A stretch of 64,000 nt of DNA from positions 30,652 through 94,651 of the forward strand of contig JAEYOK010000028.1 in assembly GCA_023411795.1 (NCBI GenBank), in the 5' to 3' direction. Below the pieces are notes generated by a model that was not told where the DNA came from, did not search any database, and worked only from the letters and a program-made list of their open reading frames with translations. The position numbers were made by a program, and so were the translations under genes. Shown one piece after another: positions 44,225-53,987 of this stretch. How positions within the stretch are numbered: the stretch's first letter is position 1; each line of letters starts with the position of its first letter. This stretch comes from Bacillota bacterium (GTDB lineage Bacteria > Bacillota > Clostridia > DSM-8532).

Positions 44225-45202
44225 TTATCGCTTTTCAACAAATTTAGTAGGATCGGTTGCAACACCATTAATCTGTATCTCGAAATGTAAATGGGTTCCG
44301 GTGGAAGTTCCTGTGTTGCCCATTTTAGCAATCTTCTGTCCCTTCTTCACCCAGTCACCAACTTTAACATTGTAAGATTTTAAATGTGCATAAAGTGTTC
44401 GAAAACCATTACCATGATCGATTGTGACATAGTTTCCATAACCACTGCTTTTACCTGCTTGAATAACCTTGCCGGCACCTGCTGCATAAATTGTGGGATA
44501 ATTTTTGTCACCGATATCTATACCATCATGCTGACGGTAATACCCGTAAATCGGATGTAGCCGTCTACCGAAAGCAGAGTGAATGGTAGTGCTGTTATCT
44601 ACGGGCCAATATGTGGGAAGGGAATTGAGATAGTTTGTGAGCTCGGCTTCTTTCTTTTCTATTTTATCATTAGTGTTGTCTTCAGATAACTTTGCACTTT
44701 GGACAACTTCTATCAGTGAGCGCAATTCCTGTAGGCTTTCTTTAAAAGTCATTTCTTTAGAACTTCCTCGACTGACAGACTTAATGGTTTTCATATTGTC
44801 ATCGACGTATGCGACCACCATATCTTCATATTCGGTTTTGTACTGTTCAACAGCCTTTTCAGAAATTGTTTTTGAAGTGGCTGCTGCGGCAATAAGCTCA
44901 GAATTCTCTATTAATTCTTTTGTCTGATTAGCAATGAAGTCCTCTAATTCAGTCTTTTGCGAAAGAATTAAATTCAACTCCTGCTCATGCTGTACTATAA
45001 GCTCCTTGTTCTGCCTGACTACTGATAAGGTATATCCTGTAAGCATCAGAAGAGCTACTAGCATGATAGCTGTTACTGAAAGTAGGGTTGTCCTGTAATT
45101 GTTGATTCTTATGGTACGGACAGTGCCCTTTCGGTGAGGAACAAGCATAAAAGACAGATAATTTCGCCGTTTTGCAGAAATTTTTCCTGTCATCTTTTTC
45201 AT
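44225..45202 (-). CDS. membrane-anchored M23 peptidoglycan endopeptidase
   Basis: The layout is a basic cytosolic tail, a transmembrane helix (about residues 35-60, TLLSVTAIMLVALLMLTGYTL) and a long coiled coil (about 65-190). The LytM/M23 domain follows, with zinc ligands in HDGIDIG and THLHFEI and the conserved VTIDHGNGFRTLYAHL. All the catalytic histidines are present, so activity is expected on peptidoglycan crosslinks outside the cell. It pairs with the downstream bactofilin gene, 28 bp away. Confidence 0.93.
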   Translation of the reverse strand: MKKMTGKISAKRRNYLSFMLVPHRKGTVRTIRINNYRTTLLSVTAIMLVALLMLTGYTLSVVRQNKELIVQHEQELNLILSQKTELEDFIANQTKELIENSELIAAAATSKTISEKAVEQYKTEYEDMVVAYVDDNMKTIKSVSRGSSKEMTFKESLQELRSLIEVVQSAKLSEDNTNDKIEKKEAELTNYLNSLPTYWPVDNSTTIHSAFGRRLHPIYGYYRQHDGIDIGDKNYPTIYAAGAGKVIQAGKSSGYGNYVTIDHGNGFRTLYAHLKSYNVKVGDWVKKGQKIAKMGNTGTSTGTHLHFEIQINGVATDPTKFVEKR

Positions 45203-45483
45203 GTCTTCTCTCCTTAATTACCTTTGTGATTAATAATTGACCAACTTAAACTGAATAATCATAATCCGTATTCATACATTAAGGCTATTTTTAGCCATTA
45301 ATACAATAACTGTTTCATTTATATTACAATAATAAGTCAAATTTAACAAGTAAACATATTATATTATATTATATCTCGAAAGAGAAGATATATTATGAAT
45401 TTTGTTTTGAATTAATTTGTATGTTGGTATATGATAGGATATATAAGTCTATTATTCAATTCTATTTATTTTGAGGAAAAAAT
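45203..45483. other. intergenic region between M23 and chemotaxis genes
   Basis: This AT-rich 281 bp holds the divergent promoters. An imperfect inverted repeat, TATATCTC and GAGAAGATATA, lies around 45368-45393. I see no ORF or stable RNA. Confidence 0.5.
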
Positions 45484-47916
45484 ATGACAAAAGCAACGAT
45501 TAAGAGCAAGATTTATATAGGTTTTATAATTCTGGTGGTGCTTTCAGTTTTAATATCTGGTCTATTATCCTGGTTTGCACGGGACTATGTAATAGACGGT
45601 GCGAAGAAGATTCAGCACAACTCATCGTTAGCTCGTCAAATCGAAGACTTAAGAACAATTTCCCAGGAAAAAGTAATTGTTTTGTATCAAGGAATGCTTG
45701 AGAAACAAGACATTCAGAATCTGCTGCTCCAAGAGGATGAAAAAATTAACAAGGTATGCAGTGATATTGTAGCCTCAGTTTCAACCGGAGCGTTTGGGTC
45801 TGATTCGGCTATTCAGGAAGTACAGACGATTATTGCATCAATACTTCAAAAAGAGAAGGTCATCACTGAAAAATATAGCTCTTTAATTGCTCCCACTGTT
45901 ACTCAAGCCGGTGAAGAAGCACTTAAATCATCGATAAATGAAGTTATGACTTTGTGGAAAAATATTATAAATAAGATAAATGAGAATATTGATGATAACA
46001 CAGTGGCAATAAACGCCGCCCTTGAAAAGCTTGAAGCCGACATTAGTAAACAAGGTGTTACAATTGCAGAAATCAATAATGAGGCCTTAGCCGTTACCGA
46101 CAGCATATCGAAACATAATACGGCTATGCTTGCGTTAGCTACTCAAACAGATGACTATATATTAAAAAATCAAGGCGCTATTGATAACCTCACAATTATA
46201 CTGCAAAAAGCAGCATTGGCAGAGGAACTGCCGGCTATAGACGCAAAAACAATCCCCGTTTATGATTTCACACAGCAAAAGGATGATATTAAAAAAGGCT
46301 CGGATGCACTTTTAGCTGAAATTACTAAGCTTCATAATCAGCACGAAGCATTAATTGAAGATATTGCATACCTTGAAGAGGAACTTGAGGAAATTGAAAT
46401 AACTGAGACTGAAAAATTGTTGTCACTAAAATCTATTTTGCTCAAGGCCGGTACAATGGCCCAGGAAATAAGAACACAAGCTGCTATAGGCGCAATTACC
46501 AGGGACCAGTCCCTTTTAGATGATTTAATTATTGCGAAAATACCAGATTTAAAGGCGACCTTGGAAGGTTTGGATGAATCAATCAGTTTTGACATAACCG
46601 AACTTGATAAAGCATCCGCTTCTTTTGATGTGTTAATGAACAATCTGAAGGCACTTGCCTCGGATAAAAAGATAGAAGGTATAAACGAAATTAAATCGAT
46701 AAGAACCGAACTGATTCCCATGCTTGATAATCTTGATCAGAAACTTCAGACCAATTTTGATGAAAATATAAATCATTCAAGGAATATTGAGAATTACATT
46801 TTACCGGCAATTGTTATAATGTCTGTTATTTCAATACTCTTTGGTGTAATTATTGCCTTTATAGTCAGTAAATCAATAGTAAAACCTATAAAGCAAATGA
46901 CCGGACTTTTAAAAGAAGTTGAGGACGGAGACTTTAAATCCAGAATTAGTTCACCCATGGCACATGAGTTCTCTCAGATGGCAGAAAGCGTTAATGCAGT
47001 GCTTGATACCCGAGAGCAAATCCTAAACGACACTTTAGCTGTGAGTGAATACATAGGAAAGATGCGCACTGAGCTCTTAGGAAGCTTCATGCAAAACAAG
47101 GATCTTCTAAAGAATATGGCTGCAGGAATGCAGGAATTGTTGAACCAGTTTAAGCCCAACTCTATTGACTTAGTTGATGAAGTTGTAATTGAATCGGTGG
47201 AATTAGATGTTGCTGTGACAAAAGAAGCTGTGGATTTTACCGAAAAGAGCAAACAAACAGCCAAAGAAGCAAAGGATGCCATATTGAAGGCTTCAGAAAC
47301 CGTAAAGGATATTGCTCAACAAGTAGAACAACTTGAGGGTTCTTCAGGCAGAATTGAGGAAATTACAAACACAATAACTCAGATAGCCAAGAGAACTAAC
47401 CTGCTGGCGCTAAATGCAGCGATTGAGGCTGCAAAGGCAGGAGAACAGGGCAGGGGCTTTGCTGTTCTTGCAGATGAAATAAGAAAACTTGCCGATGCCA
47501 GTGGTAATGCGGCTAAAGAGATTAAGAAGCAGCTCAACGAGATTCAGGAAAAAATACAGTGGACCGTTCATAACATGGATGAAGGTGTTAGTGGTGTGGA
47601 ACAGGGCGTCAAGAGCGTAGCAGATGTCCACAAATCAATAGAGGATATTACCGACAGAGTGCGCCAGGTTGTAGGAACCCTCGATGACTACGCACAGAAG
47701 AGCAATAAGCAGCTTATTGCTAACCAGAAGCTTATGGATACAATAGGAAACATAAACAAGAATTCCAGTGAGCTTTATGAAGCCGGTCACAGTATAGATC
47801 TAAAAATTGAGGATTCAAAGAAAACCATATCCGAGATGGAAAGAATCGAAACAATGCTGGATTCTACATATTCGAGACTTAACGGTATATTGACCAAATA
47901 TAAAGGAAAAACATAA
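45484..47916 (+). CDS. methyl-accepting chemotaxis protein
   Basis: The 810-residue receptor has a membrane helix at about 10-30 and a very long helical external region (about 31-435, rich in coiled-coil heptads). A second membrane helix lies at about 437-463, and a HAMP domain follows. The signalling hairpin includes RTNLLALNAAIEAAKAGEQGRGFAVLADEIRKLA, the conserved tip. The external domain is longer than usual and lacks a dCache signature that I can see. The ligand is unknown. It should signal to CheA/CheW, not encoded here. Confidence 0.93.
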   Translation: MTKATIKSKIYIGFIILVVLSVLISGLLSWFARDYVIDGAKKIQHNSSLARQIEDLRTISQEKVIVLYQGMLEKQDIQNLLLQEDEKINKVCSDIVASVSTGAFGSDSAIQEVQTIIASILQKEKVITEKYSSLIAPTVTQAGEEALKSSINEVMTLWKNIINKINENIDDNTVAINAALEKLEADISKQGVTIAEINNEALAVTDSISKHNTAMLALATQTDDYILKNQGAIDNLTIILQKAALAEELPAIDAKTIPVYDFTQQKDDIKKGSDALLAEITKLHNQHEALIEDIAYLEEELEEIEITETEKLLSLKSILLKAGTMAQEIRTQAAIGAITRDQSLLDDLIIAKIPDLKATLEGLDESISFDITELDKASASFDVLMNNLKALASDKKIEGINEIKSIRTELIPMLDNLDQKLQTNFDENINHSRNIENYILPAIVIMSVISILFGVIIAFIVSKSIVKPIKQMTGLLKEVEDGDFKSRISSPMAHEFSQMAESVNAVLDTREQILNDTLAVSEYIGKMRTELLGSFMQNKDLLKNMAAGMQELLNQFKPNSIDLVDEVVIESVELDVAVTKEAVDFTEKSKQTAKEAKDAILKASETVKDIAQQVEQLEGSSGRIEEITNTITQIAKRTNLLALNAAIEAAKAGEQGRGFAVLADEIRKLADASGNAAKEIKKQLNEIQEKIQWTVHNMDEGVSGVEQGVKSVADVHKSIEDITDRVRQVVGTLDDYAQKSNKQLIANQKLMDTIGNINKNSSELYEAGHSIDLKIEDSKKTISEMERIETMLDSTYSRLNGILTKYKGKT

Positions 47917-47939
47917 TACAAAATTGGAAACACTTAAGT

Positions 47940-47966
47940 AAGAACGGTTATACCGTTCTTTCTTTA
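47940..47966 (+). terminator. terminator after the chemotaxis gene
   Basis: AAGAACGGT (47940-47948) pairs with ACCGTTCTT (47952-47960), followed by TCTTTAT. Confidence 0.75.
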
Positions 47967-48004
47967 TGCTATAATTAATACATAAATGAGATTTAAGGAG
48001 ACTT

Positions 48005-49375
48005 ATGGTTAAGAAAAATCAAATACTCGAAGTAGAAATTACAAGCATGACCCACGAAGGCATGGGAGTGGGGCGATATGAGGGCTTTGCTATATTTGTT
48101 CAGGGAGCTATTGAAGGAGAGCGTGTTCGTGTTGAAATAATAAAGCTTCTTAAAAGCTATGCTATTGCACGTGTTGTTGAGTTAATTCAAGCAAGTCCAT
48201 TCCGTGCAGAGCCGTACTGTCCGGCATATAAACGTTGCGGCGGGTGCAGCCTTCAGCATATGTCCTATGGAAAAACTCTCGAATTCAAGCGACAGGTTGT
48301 AAAGGATAATCTTGAACGAATAGGCGGACTGCAAAATATAACTGTTAACAATACCATCGGTATGGACAACCCTAAAAACTACAGGAATAAAGCCCAATAC
48401 CCTGTGGGAGTTGATAAGGAGGGGGTTGTCGCCGGCTTCTATGCCCGTCGCAGCCATCAGATTATCGACACTCCGGTTTGCGATATCCAACACCCATTAA
48501 GTGACAAGGCAAAGGATATTGTGCTTGGATATATTAAAGCGCTGAATATACCCGTATATGATGAAGAGACCGGCAAAGGGCTTATTCGCCATGTTGTGAC
48601 TAAGATAGGCTATAAATCCGGCGAGGTTATGGTTATTATTGTTGCTACACAGCCTGAACTACCTAAAAAGAATAAGCTACTATACAGATTAGAAAGAGAT
48701 ATACCTGGATTGCAAAGCGTCATATTAAACGTCAACGATAAGCCCGGAAATGTCATATTAGGAAATCGTAATATTACCCTTTTTGGCAAGGATACAATAG
48801 AAGATCAATTAAGCGGTTTGACCTTTGAAATATCTCCCCTGTCATTTTATCAGGTCAATTCGTTACAAACCGAGGTTTTATACAGCAAGGCAATTGAATT
48901 TGCAATGATCGATGAAACCCACACGGTGTACGACCTTTACTGTGGGATAGGCACGATAGCACTGTTAGCTGCCAGCAAAGCCAGCATGGTAATTGGTGTT
49001 GAATCAGAACCCGAAGCAGTGGAAGCTGCTAAGAAAAATGCCCTCAAAAACGGTATCGCCAACATTGATTTTTATTGTGGTAAAGCAGAAGCAGTAGTAC
49101 CCGGTCTATATGAAAAAGGTGAAAAAGCAGATGTGGTTTTCGTTGACCCACCACGTAAAGGTTGCGATGAGGTATTATTAAAAACTCTCGTCGATATGTC
49201 CCCTGACCGTATTGTCTATATCTCCTGCAACCCTTCCACCCTAGCAAGGGATCTGAAATATTTAACCGAAAACGGTTTTGCAGTGAAGGAAGTCCAACCG
49301 GTGGACATGTTCCCTTGGACGGAACACGTTGAGTGCGTAATAATGATGACGAATAGTGGTTCTGAGGGCAAATGA
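48005..49375 (+). CDS. rlmD: 23S rRNA (uracil-C5)-methyltransferase RlmD/RumA type
   Basis: The sequence has an N-terminal TRAM domain (about 1-60), the Fe-S motif CPAYKRCGGCSLQH, the SAM motif DLYCGIGTIALLAA, FVDPPRKGCDE and the catalytic ISCNPSTLARDL. It methylates a uridine of 23S rRNA. The last residues HVECVIMMTNSGSEGK replace the usual HVETVVLI-type end: the gene's 3' end is an attachment site into which modules have inserted. AAGGAG precedes the ATG. Confidence 0.95.
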   Translation: MVKKNQILEVEITSMTHEGMGVGRYEGFAIFVQGAIEGERVRVEIIKLLKSYAIARVVELIQASPFRAEPYCPAYKRCGGCSLQHMSYGKTLEFKRQVVKDNLERIGGLQNITVNNTIGMDNPKNYRNKAQYPVGVDKEGVVAGFYARRSHQIIDTPVCDIQHPLSDKAKDIVLGYIKALNIPVYDEETGKGLIRHVVTKIGYKSGEVMVIIVATQPELPKKNKLLYRLERDIPGLQSVILNVNDKPGNVILGNRNITLFGKDTIEDQLSGLTFEISPLSFYQVNSLQTEVLYSKAIEFAMIDETHTVYDLYCGIGTIALLAASKASMVIGVESEPEAVEAAKKNALKNGIANIDFYCGKAEAVVPGLYEKGEKADVVFVDPPRKGCDEVLLKTLVDMSPDRIVYISCNPSTLARDLKYLTENGFAVKEVQPVDMFPWTEHVECVIMMTNSGSEGK

Positions 49376-49486
49376 GGCGGGTCAACCACTATATGTAGTG
49401 GTTTTAGAGCAAAAAAAGAGCAAAAATCGGGTCAAAAAAGTGCATTTTTTACCTTGTTTTTTGGGGCGTTTCATAGATGACATTCA
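49325..49486 (+). other. att site 1 (left end of module 1) overlapping rlmD 3' end
   Basis: The core CACGTTGAG starts at 49325 and is followed by about 160 bp that match 63504-63622, except for a 42-bp extra segment (49362-49403) here. The extra segment contains a perfect inverted repeat AACCACTA/TAGTGGTT (49384-49403), which also resembles a terminator for rlmD. The shared region ends at GATGACATTC. No gene lies between 49376 and 49533. Confidence 0.75.
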
Positions 49487-49533
49487 AATTATAATATCCT
49501 TAAGCTGATAGATTTTATAAAGGAAATGGGACT

Positions 49534-50202
49534 ATGTCAAAAATAATAATTATAGAAGATACTAAAACAATAAGAGAAGAACTTACAACTTTTCTAACTA
49601 AATATGGATATACGGTTTTTGCTCCAACAAACTTTGAGAACATTATTGAATATACTCTAGGGGAAGAACCTGATTTAATACTTCTAGACATAAACCTACC
49701 TGTATTTGATGGATACTATATATGCAGAGAAATAAGGAAAAACTCAAATGTACCAATAATAGTAGTTACAAGTAGGGATAATGAGGTGGATGAACTTATG
49801 AGTATCAATTTAGGCGCAGACGATTTCATTACAAAGCCATATAACACTCAAGTTCTTTTGGCAAGAATAACCTCTATATTAAGAAGGGTTAAAGGGGTTA
49901 ACACTCAAGATGTAATCACTTATAATGATCTAAAGTTTAATATATCTAATGGATCTATTAAATATAAAGGCATTTCAGCTGAACTGACAAAAAATGAAAT
50001 TAAAATACTTTCCTGCTTGATAAAAAACAAAGGAAAAATAGTGTCAAGGGATGATCTAATGGACTTTATGTGGAGTTCAGATATTTTTGTAGATGATAAT
50101 AATTTATCCGTTAATGTTACAAGATTAAGAAAAAAACTTGAGGAAGTGGGAATGAAAGAAAGTATAGAGACAAGACGTGGATTAGGATATATACTACCAT
50201 GA
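49534..50202 (+). CDS. OmpR-family response regulator, BceR type
   Basis: The receiver domain has the acidic pair in IIIEDTK, the phospho-acceptor aspartate in LLLDINLPVFDGY and lysine in FITKPYN. The C-terminal winged helix ends SVNVTRLRKKLEEVGMKESIETRRGLGYIL. It overlaps the kinase start by 4 bp (ATGA). Bce-type regulators activate ABC transporters that resist cell-wall antibiotics. The gene is AT-rich, with many ATA and AGA codons compared with the rlmD side. Confidence 0.92.
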   Translation: MSKIIIIEDTKTIREELTTFLTKYGYTVFAPTNFENIIEYTLGEEPDLILLDINLPVFDGYYICREIRKNSNVPIIVVTSRDNEVDELMSINLGADDFITKPYNTQVLLARITSILRRVKGVNTQDVITYNDLKFNISNGSIKYKGISAELTKNEIKILSCLIKNKGKIVSRDDLMDFMWSSDIFVDDNNLSVNVTRLRKKLEEVGMKESIETRRGLGYILP

Positions 50203-51212
50203 ATATAAAAGATTATTTAAAAGATAGAACAACGTTTTTATTGATCAATTTTATGCTATTTACTATAGTATGGGTCATCATGCTACTAATTGAAATCAGT
50301 GCTAATATAATCATTCTGATTTTCTGCATATGGTTCCTTCCCATCTTTTCTTATATAATTGCAGAGTATATTAAGCAAAAAAAATTTTATGTTGTAGTAA
50401 CTAATATAATGGATAATCTAGATAAAAAATATCTGTTAGTTGAGATTATTAAGGAACCTGAATTTATAGAAGGTAAGCTTGTATATAATTTGTTAAAAGT
50501 GGGCAATAAGGATATGCATGAACATGTAAAGAAGTATAAAGATATGGAAAGTGAATATAGAGAATATATTGAGACTTGGGTCCATGAGATAAAGACCCCC
50601 ATTGCATCAGCAAGATTAATTATAGAAAATAATCAAAATGAGGTTACTAGAAACATTAATTATGAAATAAGAAAAGTTGAAGAATATATTGAACAGGTAC
50701 TATATTACTCAAGAAGTAATAATGTAAGCAAGGATTACATTATTTCAGAAGTTTCTTTATCAACCCTGGTAAGAAATGTCGTAAAGAGAAATTCGAGAGA
50801 CTTTATAAGTAAAAAGATCTCTATCGATATGGAAGCTGTAGAAGGAACAGTATATGGTGATGCAAAATGGTTAGAATTCATTTTAAATCAAGTAGTAGGA
50901 AATTCCATTAAATACACAAGAGAAAAGGAAGGAAAGGTAAGAGCATATACTGTTAAAAATGAAAACAATATTGTTCTTACATTAGAAGATAATGGCATAG
51001 GTATTATAGATAAAGATATTAATAGAGTTTTCGAAAAAGGTTTTACTGGAGAGAATGGAAGAAAATATGGGAAGTCAACTGGAATTGGATTATATTTGTG
51101 CAAAAAACTTTCTGACCAGTTAGGCTTAGGGATAAGCTTAACTTCGAAAATTGGAGAAGGAACAAAGGTTAATATCATCTTTCCTTTAGGCAAAGCTAAC
51201 TTAATGAGTTGA
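50199..51212 (+). CDS. BceS-type sensor histidine kinase
   Basis: Two close membrane helices (about residues 12-60) with almost no external loop define the intramembrane-sensing group. The phospho-acceptor box is ETWVHEIKTPIASARLII, and the ATPase has NQVVGNSIKYT, DNGIGI and STGIGLYLCKKL. Such kinases sense flux through their partner BceAB transporter rather than the antibiotic itself. The BceAB-type genes lie 2.8 kb downstream at 53988-56751. Confidence 0.92.
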   Translation: MNIKDYLKDRTTFLLINFMLFTIVWVIMLLIEISANIIILIFCIWFLPIFSYIIAEYIKQKKFYVVVTNIMDNLDKKYLLVEIIKEPEFIEGKLVYNLLKVGNKDMHEHVKKYKDMESEYREYIETWVHEIKTPIASARLIIENNQNEVTRNINYEIRKVEEYIEQVLYYSRSNNVSKDYIISEVSLSTLVRNVVKRNSRDFISKKISIDMEAVEGTVYGDAKWLEFILNQVVGNSIKYTREKEGKVRAYTVKNENNIVLTLEDNGIGIIDKDINRVFEKGFTGENGRKYGKSTGIGLYLCKKLSDQLGLGISLTSKIGEGTKVNIIFPLGKANLMS

Positions 51213-51221
51213 TTAACTTTA

Positions 51222-51272
51222 TAACGAGTTTAAAGCACTGGACACTGCAGTAGCTTTGACTCGTTATTTTTC
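51222..51272 (+). terminator. terminator after the two-component genes
   Basis: TAACGAGT (51222-51229) pairs with ACTCGTTA (51259-51266), with an inner AAAGC/GCTTT pairing, followed by TTTTTCT. Confidence 0.7.
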
Positions 51273-51403
51273 TATAATATTTCACTATATTTCTAGTCTT
51301 TCAAAAATGTAACTTTAATAAAATATAAACTAATATGTATTCATAGTCACCCCTGATAAGATATAAGTATAAAAAATGAAATTTTATAGGAGGAGACTGA
51401 ATA

Positions 51404-52477
51404 ATGAATAGAAAGGTATTAGCTATTATTATGTTAGTAATGATAAGCGTACTTATGGTAGCATGTAGTCAGGGGAAAAATGGAGTAGATTTTGCAGAAG
51501 AAGACCAAAAAATCAGACTTATAAAATATGACGAAATAGGGGTTGCGTTCGATGTTCCAGATAAGTGGTATGAAGTTATTAACGGAAAACAAAATATAGA
51601 ATTGGCATATTTTGAACCAGAGGAAAACCTACTTGGACATCTTGTCCTGAATTATATGTCAGATGAGCTTGTAGATAAGATAATCAAATTACAAGAATTA
51701 AGAAAAACTGATGCTGGCGAGGAGGAGATCCAAAAAGCTACAGCGAAGTTTGATGAACTATCAAATGAAAGTAGAAATTTATGCAGGATTTTAACTATAG
51801 ATAAGAGGATAACAGAAGAAAATGTCCAAAAAGAATTATTTAATAAGTACGATAATAAGCATTTAATTGGTAAAGCTGACAACTTCGAATTCTACTTATT
51901 ATATAATAATGAACCTGATACTGAAGGCTTAACAGAAGAGGCCAAGAAAGACCTTGAAGAAAACTATGCGGAAATTGAGAATTTTAAGAGTTTAATAGAT
52001 GTATATAAGCCAATATCAGAGACCGAAAAAGTTGCAAAAAGTAAATTAGAATTCACAACGAAAACTTTGGAAGGCAGTGAAATAGACAGTAGTATTTTAA
52101 AAAGCAGTAAGATTACCATGGTTAATATATGGGGCACCAATTGTCAACCATGTATAGACGAGATGCCTGACATTCAAAGTCTTTATGAGGAAGTTCGGGG
52201 AGATGGGGTTAATATAATTGGTATTGTTTCAGATACGCCAGACAAGGATAATGAAGAGTTAGCGAAAAAAATCCTTTCGACTAAAGGAGTACAATACACA
52301 AACATAATTCCGGATGAGACCCTAAAGAAAAATATACTAGATAAAATTTCTGCAGTTCCAACAACTTTGTTTGTAGACAAAGAAGGAAATATTATAGGCG
52401 ATTTGGTTGTAGGCTCTAGGAGCAGAAAAGAGTATAAAACACAAATTATGGATCGTCTAAAAAGCATAAAAAATTAG
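51404..52477 (+). CDS. TlpA-like thioredoxin-fold lipoprotein
   Basis: The lipobox MVAC places the acylated cysteine at residue 21. A region of about 190 residues of unknown fold follows (beta-alpha, with VAFDVPDKWYEV). The C-terminal 130 residues are a TlpA/ResA thioredoxin domain with the active site WGTNCQPC and the cis-proline in ISAVPTTLFVDKEGNI. It should reduce or exchange disulfides on the outer membrane face. It is first in a redox gene set. GGAGGAG precedes the ATG. Confidence 0.9.
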   Translation: MNRKVLAIIMLVMISVLMVACSQGKNGVDFAEEDQKIRLIKYDEIGVAFDVPDKWYEVINGKQNIELAYFEPEENLLGHLVLNYMSDELVDKIIKLQELRKTDAGEEEIQKATAKFDELSNESRNLCRILTIDKRITEENVQKELFNKYDNKHLIGKADNFEFYLLYNNEPDTEGLTEEAKKDLEENYAEIENFKSLIDVYKPISETEKVAKSKLEFTTKTLEGSEIDSSILKSSKITMVNIWGTNCQPCIDEMPDIQSLYEEVRGDGVNIIGIVSDTPDKDNEELAKKILSTKGVQYTNIIPDETLKKNILDKISAVPTTLFVDKEGNIIGDLVVGSRSRKEYKTQIMDRLKSIKN

Positions 52478-52552
52478 ATCGTATTGTAGATACAAAGTAC
52501 CTCACCAATGCGGTGGGGTACGATTCTATAAAATAACGGGATGTGTATATTC

Positions 52553-52711
52553 GTGAATACAAAGTTTATTGTTAATAACGAAGGCTTAATTAGGATTGGG
52601 TTTTTTTTAACTAGTATTATATTTATTTTCGCTGGTATATTCAGAAATGAAGTTGAGATTGTGTTGAAGAAAGCAATACACATATGTCTGGAGTGTATAG
52701 GCATTGGATAG
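52553..52711 (+). CDS. CD1871A-family CXXC small membrane protein
   Basis: A 52-codon GTG-start ORF encodes one hydrophobic helix (GFFLTSIIFIFAGIF) followed by a C-terminal tail VLKKAIHICLECIGIG. The CxxC in ICLECIGIG is the signature of the small clostridial CD1871A-type proteins that accompany TlpA and 4Fe-4S membrane proteins. The ribosome binding site is weak (GGGATGT). It overlaps the next gene by 8 bp, which suggests coupling. A role in passing electrons between the polyferredoxin and TlpA is inferred from context. Confidence 0.8.
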   Translation: MNTKFIVNNEGLIRIGFFLTSIIFIFAGIFRNEVEIVLKKAIHICLECIGIG

Positions 52712-53540
52712 AAGAAGAATAACTCAAATATTTGCCACATTAGCAACAAATGCGAATTTGAAGGGTTTTTTAAACGGGAGTATTTATAAAGATCTTAGTA
52801 AGAAAATTTGTGTACCAGGATTAAATTGCTATTCTTGTCCAGGTGCTATAGGGTCTTGTCCAATAGGGTCACTACAAGCTGTCATAGGAACTTTAAAATA
52901 TAATTTTTCATTTTATGTAAGTGGGATATTACTCTTATTTGGTGTTATATTTGGCCGGTTTATATGTGGGTGGCTATGTCCTTTTGGCTTTTTTCAAGAT
53001 TTATTATATAAGATACCGACTAGTAAGGTAAAAATAAATAATAAGGTTAACAATGTATTTAGATATTTTAAGTATTTTATTTTATTAATATTCGTTATTA
53101 TACTTCCACTATTTTTAGTAAATGAATTCGGAACTAGTCCCCCTTACTTCTGTCAACTTATCTGTCCCGCTGGAACACTGCAAGGAGCTATACCCTTACT
53201 TCTTATGAATCAATCTTTAAGGCAAGCAATAGGGTTTTTATTCATATGGAAGGCATTTATATTAATTACCATTATAGTAGCTTCCATATTTGTGTACAGA
53301 TTGTTTTGCAGATATTTATGTCCCTTAGGGGCATTTTACTCTCTATTTAACAGAATTAGCTTCTACAGATATAAGTTAGAAAAGGATAAGTGTACATCTT
53401 GTCGGGCTTGCACACGCCAATGTAAATTAAATATAGATGTTTATAAAACACCAAATAGCGGTGAATGTATTAGATGTGGAGAATGTATAAAAGTTTGTCC
53501 AACAAAGGCTATAAATAAAAATAAATTTAGGAGGAATTAA
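52704..53540 (+). CDS. NapH/MauM-like membrane polyferredoxin
   Basis: The 278-residue protein begins with a cysteine-rich segment (GLNCYSCPGAIGSCPIG). It has about five membrane helices with CGWLCPFGFFQDL, LICPAG and CRYLCPLGAFY, the motifs of NapH/NosR/CcoG-type proteins. It ends with two 4Fe-4S ferredoxin motifs (CTSCRACTRQC and CIRCGECIKVCP). It likely moves electrons across the membrane toward extracytoplasmic thioredoxin partners. The start is TTG (52704), inside the end of the CXXC gene. Confidence 0.9.
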   Translation: MDRRRITQIFATLATNANLKGFLNGSIYKDLSKKICVPGLNCYSCPGAIGSCPIGSLQAVIGTLKYNFSFYVSGILLLFGVIFGRFICGWLCPFGFFQDLLYKIPTSKVKINNKVNNVFRYFKYFILLIFVIILPLFLVNEFGTSPPYFCQLICPAGTLQGAIPLLLMNQSLRQAIGFLFIWKAFILITIIVASIFVYRLFCRYLCPLGAFYSLFNRISFYRYKLEKDKCTSCRACTRQCKLNIDVYKTPNSGECIRCGECIKVCPTKAINKNKFRRN

Positions 53541-53542
53541 AA

Positions 53543-53959
53543 TTGAAAAAAATATTAATTTCAGTAATAGCAGTCATGCTTATATTAATTAGTTTCTACT
53601 TCGGCTATAGGTATTATAATGGTCCAAAAATTATAGAAGGCGTTGTAGCAACAAATATCGATGACAAAGGGGAGGCTGTAGATATATCAACTGAGTTTTC
53701 ACCAGAAGATACAGTTTATTTTTCTGCAAAGGGTAATAGATTTTGGATAAAAAAAGCACAAGTTGTATGGTATAGGGACAAGGCTAGAAAAGAAAACAGA
53801 TTTTTAGTTCAAGATGATATAGCTATAAGTAAAGGGGGATACTTTTCTACAAAGTTATCAGTACCAGAAGGTCTTGAAGAAGGATATTACGCTGTTTGTA
53901 TATATGTAGCTGGCAAAGATATAGTAGAAACTGGCACGGAATTCTATGTTAGAAGATAA
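53543..53959 (+). CDS. small membrane-anchored extracytoplasmic protein
   Basis: The 138-residue protein has one N-terminal helix (residues 3-22) and a compact beta domain outside, ending ETGTEFYVRR. There is no lipobox and no active-site cysteine motif. I do not recognise a family. It begins 2 bp after the polyferredoxin stop and so belongs to the redox operon. TTG start behind TTAGGAGG. Confidence 0.65.
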   Translation: MKKILISVIAVMLILISFYFGYRYYNGPKIIEGVVATNIDDKGEAVDISTEFSPEDTVYFSAKGNRFWIKKAQVVWYRDKARKENRFLVQDDIAISKGGYFSTKLSVPEGLEEGYYAVCIYVAGKDIVETGTEFYVRR

Positions 53960-53987
53960 CAGTATATGAAATTATGGAGGAAAAGTA

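Noticed and set aside
49044..49385. Minus-strand ORF over the rlmD end
   Set aside because: It is an antisense shadow of rlmD.
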